From: an uncultured Labedella sp. | GTDB lineage: Bacteria; Actinomycetota; Actinomycetes; Actinomycetales; Microbacteriaceae | Assembly: GCA_934636065.1 (NCBI GenBank) | Contig: CAKTZW010000047.1 | Span: forward strand, 1 to 9,217 | Direction: 5' to 3' | Length of the DNA: 9,217 nucleotides | Notes under the pieces: model-generated | The model's input: only the letters and a program-made list of their open reading frames with translations | Databases searched by the model: none | What the model was told of the DNA's origin: nothing | Translations under genes and position numbers: made by a program | Shown: positions 6,798 to 9,217 of the stretch, piece after piece | Layout of the letters: each line of letters opens with the position of its first letter | Numbering within the stretch: position 1 is the first letter of the stretch

Positions 6798-6833
6798 CCC
6801 GCCGGGCTCCCGCCGTGTGACGGCCCGCCGGGC
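6798..6833. repeat. 10-bp direct repeat CCCGCCGGGC, two copies
   Basis: Identical decamers lie at 6798-6807 and 6824-6833, in the spacer between pmmA and ahcY. The second copy partly overlaps two small hairpins. This may be simple GC-rich sequence. Confidence 0.35.
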
Positions 6834-6849
6834 GCCGTTCTCGACGGCG
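6812..6849 (-). terminator. Two tandem small hairpins after pmmA
   Basis: CGCCGT (6833-6838) with ACGGCG (6844-6849) makes a 6-bp stem with a 5-nt loop, 28 nt past the pmmA stop. GCCGT (6812-6816) with ACGGC (6820-6824) makes a 5-bp stem with a 3-nt loop. Neither has a T-tract. Together they may attenuate or stop read-through from pmmA into ahcY. Confidence 0.4.
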
Positions 6850-6876
6850 GCCGGCCGGGCCGACGCCGACCCTCGG

Positions 6877-8322
6877 TCAGGACCTGATGAGTCCGAGCAC
6901 CTCGTCGCGGATGGCCGCCATCCGCTCGGACGTCGCGGCCTCCACGTTGAGCCGGAGCAGCGGCTCCGTGTTCGACGGGCGCACGCTGAACCACCAGAAG
7001 TCGTCGTCGGGCGTCGCGTTGCCCGAGACGGTCAGACCGTCGAGCTCGTCGAAGTCGGCGCGTCCGGAGAAGGCGTCGACGACGCGCGCGAACGCGCCGG
7101 GCACGTCCGTCACGGTGGAGTTAATCTCTCCCGACGCCGCGTACGGCGAGAACTCGGCGGCGAAGGCGGACAGCGGCTCCGACTGTGCGCCGAACTCGGC
7201 GAGGACGTGCATCGCGGCGAGCATGCCGTTGTCGGCGCTCCAGAAATCGCGGAAGTAGTAGTGGGCGGAGTGCTCCCCGCCGAAGACCGCTCCCGTCCGC
7301 CGCATCTCGTCCTTGATGAGCGAGTGCCCGACCTTCGTCCGAACGGGCGTCGCTCCGGCGGCCTCGATCGTCTCGGGCACGATGCGCGAGGTGATGAGGT
7401 TGTGGATGACGTGGATCTCCTCGTCGGGAGCCTCGCGTCGGGCGCGCGCGATCTCGCGCAGCGCCACAATCGCCGCGATGGCCGAGGGCGTCACGGCCTG
7501 GCCGCGCTCGTCGACGACGAAGCACCGGTCGGCGTCGCCGTCGAACGCGAGGCCGAGGTCGGCGCCGTGCTCGACGACGGCCTTCTGCAGGTCGACGAGG
7601 TTCTTCGGCTCGAGCGGGTTGGCCTCGTGGTTGGGGAACGTCCCGTCGAGCTCGAAGTAGAGCGGGATGATCGTGAGCGGGAGCGCCGGCAGCCCGGCCG
7701 CCGTCTCCAGCACGGCGGGGACCGTGAGGCCGCCCATGCCGTTGCCCGCGTCGACCACGATCGTGAGCGGGCGGATGCCGTCGAGAGGCACGAGTGAGCG
7801 GAGGTAGCCGGCGTAATCGGCGAGCACGTCGCGCTCCGACACGGAGCCGCGAGCACCGGCGTCCGGGATGCCCGAGTCCAGATACGCGGAGGCACGAGCG
7901 CTGATCGCCCCGAGCCCCGTCGCGCGCGACATGGCCTCGGCTCCCGCCCGGGAGAACTTGATGCCGTTGTAGGTCGCGGGATTGTGGCTCGCGGTGAACA
8001 TGGCGGCGGGCAGCTGCAGGCTCCCGGAGGCGAAGTAGCTCTCGTCCGTCGAGCAGAGGCCGATGGCGACGACGTCGGCACCGCGGGTCGTGGCACCGCG
8101 GGCGAAGGCCGCTGCGAACGCCGGCGACGAGTCGCGCATGTCGTGTCCGACGACCACGGAGGAGCCGGCGGCGCCGACCTCGTCGACGAAAGCGGCGGCG
8201 AGCGCCTCGACGACCTCCTCGGTGAGATCGTCGCCGACCACTCCGCGGACGTCGTACGCTCCGACGACGGCGGCGAGGCGCGCGTCGATCGTGGGGGTGC
8301 CGTTCTCAGTATCCGAAGCCAT
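6877..8322 (-). CDS. pmmA: Phosphomannomutase/phosphoglucomutase
   Basis: A 481-residue cytosolic alpha-D-phosphohexomutase that interconverts mannose-6-phosphate and mannose-1-phosphate (often glucose phosphates too), feeding GDP-mannose for actinobacterial glycolipids and glycans. All four active-site loops are present: phosphoserine loop TASHNP (110-115, Ser112), metal loop DGDADR (261-266), sugar loop GEHSAH (349-354) and phosphate-binding RPSNTEP (448-454). The length is normal for the family. ATG 8322 is chosen because TAGGGT lies 7 nt upstream and because the next residues lead into AYDVRG, the usual start of the domain; the longer open frame runs antisense or out of frame through DUF3499. 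The order pmmA-DUF3499-metallopeptidase-like matches, from memory, M. tuberculosis Rv3257c-Rv3259 and C. glutamicum. Choice of mannose over glucose as substrate is inferred from this context; the fold and reaction are certain. Confidence 0.96.
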   Translation of the reverse strand: MASDTENGTPTIDARLAAVVGAYDVRGVVGDDLTEEVVEALAAAFVDEVGAAGSSVVVGHDMRDSSPAFAAAFARGATTRGADVVAIGLCSTDESYFASGSLQLPAAMFTASHNPATYNGIKFSRAGAEAMSRATGLGAISARASAYLDSGIPDAGARGSVSERDVLADYAGYLRSLVPLDGIRPLTIVVDAGNGMGGLTVPAVLETAAGLPALPLTIIPLYFELDGTFPNHEANPLEPKNLVDLQKAVVEHGADLGLAFDGDADRCFVVDERGQAVTPSAIAAIVALREIARARREAPDEEIHVIHNLITSRIVPETIEAAGATPVRTKVGHSLIKDEMRRTGAVFGGEHSAHYYFRDFWSADNGMLAAMHVLAEFGAQSEPLSAFAAEFSPYAASGEINSTVTDVPGAFARVVDAFSGRADFDELDGLTVSGNATPDDDFWWFSVRPSNTEPLLRLNVEAATSERMAAIRDEVLGLIRS

Positions 8323-8327
8323 GGACT

Positions 8328-8540
8328 TCACCCTACTTCGCCGAGCACGACGTGGCGGATCACCTGCCAGCCGTTCGGGACCGACAGCCGCTCCGAGTGG
8401 ATCGAGCAGAGATCGTAGGTGTGCGGGTCGCGCGTGAGGCCGAGCGGGCCGAGCACCGCCATCTGATCGCCGTAGTCGTAGCTGAGGGTGGACACGGCCT
8501 CCCGCGTGCACCCGACCTTCGAGCAGGTTCTGTCGTCCAT
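8328..8540 (-). CDS. DUF3499 family small zinc-ribbon-like protein
   Basis: A 70-residue protein with C6-x4-C11 near the N-terminus and C45-x2-H48 later (YDLCSIHSERL), a layout expected to bind one zinc. The middle segment AVLGPLGLTRDPHTYDLC and the ending PNGWQVIRHV are typical of DUF3499. The family is nearly restricted to actinobacteria and lies beside phosphomannomutase; the M. tuberculosis counterpart is, as I recall, Rv3258c. Its function is unknown; a regulatory or nucleic-acid-binding role is only a guess from the zinc site. ATG 8540 has a TAGACT -10 box 8 nt upstream and no Shine-Dalgarno. Five bases separate its stop from the pmmA start codon, so the two are probably co-transcribed. 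It is divergent from the metallopeptidase-like gene across 86 nt. Confidence 0.9.
   Translation of the reverse strand: MDDRTCSKVGCTREAVSTLSYDYGDQMAVLGPLGLTRDPHTYDLCSIHSERLSVPNGWQVIRHVVLGEVG
8330..8335 (-). promoter_or_regulatory. -10 box of pmmA, inside the end of the DUF3499 gene
   Basis: TAGGGT is followed by seven bases and the ATG at 8322, a leaderless layout. Its last three bases lie within the final Gly codon and TGA stop of DUF3499 (GTA-GGG-TGA), so the promoter is embedded in the upstream reading frame. pmmA may therefore be transcribed both from its own start and by read-through. Confidence 0.55.
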
Positions 8541-8548
8541 CGCCCGTC

Positions 8549-8554
8549 AGTCTA
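8549..8554 (-). promoter_or_regulatory. -10 box of DUF3499
   Basis: TAGACT is followed by eight bases and the ATG at 8540. No -35 hexamer is recognisable. It would drive DUF3499 and probably pmmA. Confidence 0.55.
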
Positions 8555-8614
8555 CGAGGGACGACCGACACCCCCGGCGCACCGCGCCGTGCCCTCCCGC
8601 CGTGCTCCCGCGCG

Positions 8615-8620
8615 TAGGAT
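8615..8620 (+). promoter_or_regulatory. -10 box of the metallopeptidase-like gene
   Basis: TAGGAT is followed by GACGGC and the ATG at 8627, the clearest leaderless layout in the window. It faces away from the DUF3499 promoter; the two -10 boxes are about 60 bp apart in the shared 86-nt gap. Confidence 0.6.
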
Positions 8621-8626
8621 GACGGC

Positions 8627-9079
8627 ATGGTGAGGCGCACGTCACGCAGGTCCTCTCTCGGTGAGCCCGGGCGCCAGGCGGTGCGACGTGATCGCCACGG
8701 CCGAGCGGGTCGGAGCTCGGTGGTGCGCCCACCGCTTCCCGTCCTCCGCTCGCGCATCGACCTCTTCGAGCAGACCGTCGCGACGACCGCCGACTTCCTG
8801 CGCGGCTCCTGGCCGGAGGAGCTCGCCGGCGTGCGCTACGAGGTGCAGGCGATGCCGCCGTCGCTCGACTCGAACGACGGCGTCGACCGCTGGCAGACCG
8901 ACGCGACGGCACGGCGCATCACGATCTTCCGGATCCCGATCCAGCGGCTCAGCCACCTCCACCGCAACGACGAGCTGCACCAGCGCATGATGATCGAGAG
9001 CTGCGTGTTCCGCGCGACGGCCGAGTTCCTCGGGAAGGATCCGTGGGACCTCGGACCGGAGCGCTTCCGCTTCCTCTGA
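8627..9079 (+). CDS. 'Metallopeptidase family' protein (zinicin-like fold, no HExxH motif)
   Basis: A 150-residue cytosolic protein matching the actinobacterial family annotated as metallopeptidase family protein (Rv3259 in M. tuberculosis, from memory). The N-terminal 35 residues are very basic, with the conserved R-RDRHGR stretch (21-27). The domain follows: a helix LRSRIDLFEQTVATTADFL, a strand near GVRYEVQAMP, and ITIFRIPIQRL leading into the helix that should hold the catalytic HExxH. That helix reads HQRMMIESCVFRATAEFLG (117-135): no HExxH is present, so it should not be a working zinc protease of this type. The role is unknown. The start at ATG 8627 is supported by the TAGGAT box. It is divergent from DUF3499 and converges on a DUF5719-like gene with 14 nt between stops. 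Confidence 0.88.
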   Translation: MVRRTSRRSSLGEPGRQAVRRDRHGRAGRSSVVRPPLPVLRSRIDLFEQTVATTADFLRGSWPEELAGVRYEVQAMPPSLDSNDGVDRWQTDATARRITIFRIPIQRLSHLHRNDELHQRMMIESCVFRATAEFLGKDPWDLGPERFRFL

Positions 9080-9082
9080 TCC

Positions 9083-9095
9083 GAGCGCGACGCTC
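9083..9095. terminator. Small hairpin between convergent gene ends
   Basis: GAGCG (9083-9087) and CGCTC (9091-9095) form a 5-bp stem with the loop CGA, reaching into the stop codon of the minus-strand gene. No T-tract. Weak candidate for a shared terminator. Confidence 0.3.
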
Positions 9096-9217
9096 AGCGC
9101 GTGCGGACGACCACCGGATCGGACGCGGCGCTCGGCGGCGCGAGGACGAACGACGCGAACTTCGCCGCACCCTTGTAGACGACGGCGGCCCTGACCCCGT
9201 CGACACCCGTCAGCACC
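9094..9217 (-). CDS. C-terminal end of a protein resembling DUF5719 (start outside window)
   Basis: The last 40 codons of a gene entering from the right. They read VLTGVDGVRAAVVYKGAAKF, then ASFVLAPPSAASDPVVVRTR and a TGA at 9096-9094. The alternation of short hydrophobic strands with a GxxxAAVVY segment and a final P-V-x-V strand resembles the C-terminus of DUF5719 proteins. Those are secreted or membrane-anchored beta-rich proteins which I recall lying between glycosyltransferase genes and the metallopeptidase-like gene in actinobacteria. Coding is supported by actinobacterial codon usage, with G or C at nearly every third position, and by its end only 14 nt from the converging gene. The family call rests on 40 residues and on position, so it is tentative. 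Confidence 0.55.
   Translation of the reverse strand, partial: VLTGVDGVRAAVVYKGAAKFASFVLAPPSAASDPVVVRTR

Noticed and set aside
6778..6876. Possible SAH riboswitch or other RNA element before ahcY
   Set aside because: The 99-nt spacer shows only small terminator-like hairpins; I could not recognise a conserved SAH aptamer, and the last part looks like a simple promoter.
5287..7797. 836-residue plus-strand open frame
   Set aside because: It runs antisense to ahcY and pmmA and is rich in Arg, Val, Asp and Glu with no domain; long shadow frames are expected opposite high-GC genes.

Overview
The window is high-GC DNA (roughly 70% by eye) that reads as a chromosomal segment of an actinomycete. 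Gene content and order point to Actinomycetota. A Microbacteriaceae-like organism is my best guess, because several genes have a TANNNT -10 box 6-8 nt before the ATG with no Shine-Dalgarno, and because two actinobacterial core blocks are joined here. I cannot name a genus. I see no tRNA, rRNA, CRISPR, insertion sequence or phage gene.

Left part (1-2557): an open frame entering from outside the window starts as a DppC/OppC-type ABC permease. At about 383-400 it changes, in frame, into a MoxR AAA+ ATPase that lacks its own N-terminus. It is followed with zero spacing by a DUF58 protein. The join lies in a short stretch (GLIIALL) that both families can carry, so it is either a microhomology deletion/fusion or an assembly chimera. 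This is the most unusual thing in the window.

Middle (2558-5265): an aquaporin of the AqpZ type with an atypical selectivity filter, then a SpoIIM/DUF95 membrane protein on the minus strand and an RDD membrane protein on the plus strand. The last two diverge from an 18-nt gap holding two overlapping -10 boxes in an inverted repeat. MoxR-DUF58-(SpoIIM on the opposite strand)-RDD matches the arrangement I recall for M. tuberculosis Rv3692-Rv3695; the aquaporin is an extra gene inside it.

Right part (5275-9217): S-adenosylhomocysteine hydrolase (ahcY), phosphomannomutase/phosphoglucomutase (pmmA) and DUF3499, all on the minus strand. A divergent gene for an inactive-looking 'metallopeptidase family' protein follows, then the C-terminal end of a converging gene resembling DUF5719. 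This resembles the M. tuberculosis Rv3248c / Rv3257c-Rv3259 neighbourhood and joins methyl-cycle housekeeping with mannose-based envelope synthesis.

No new defence, mobile or biosynthetic system is convincingly present. The points worth checking are the permease-MoxR join, the aquaporin filter and its position, the shared SpoIIM/RDD promoter, and the leaderless promoter pattern.
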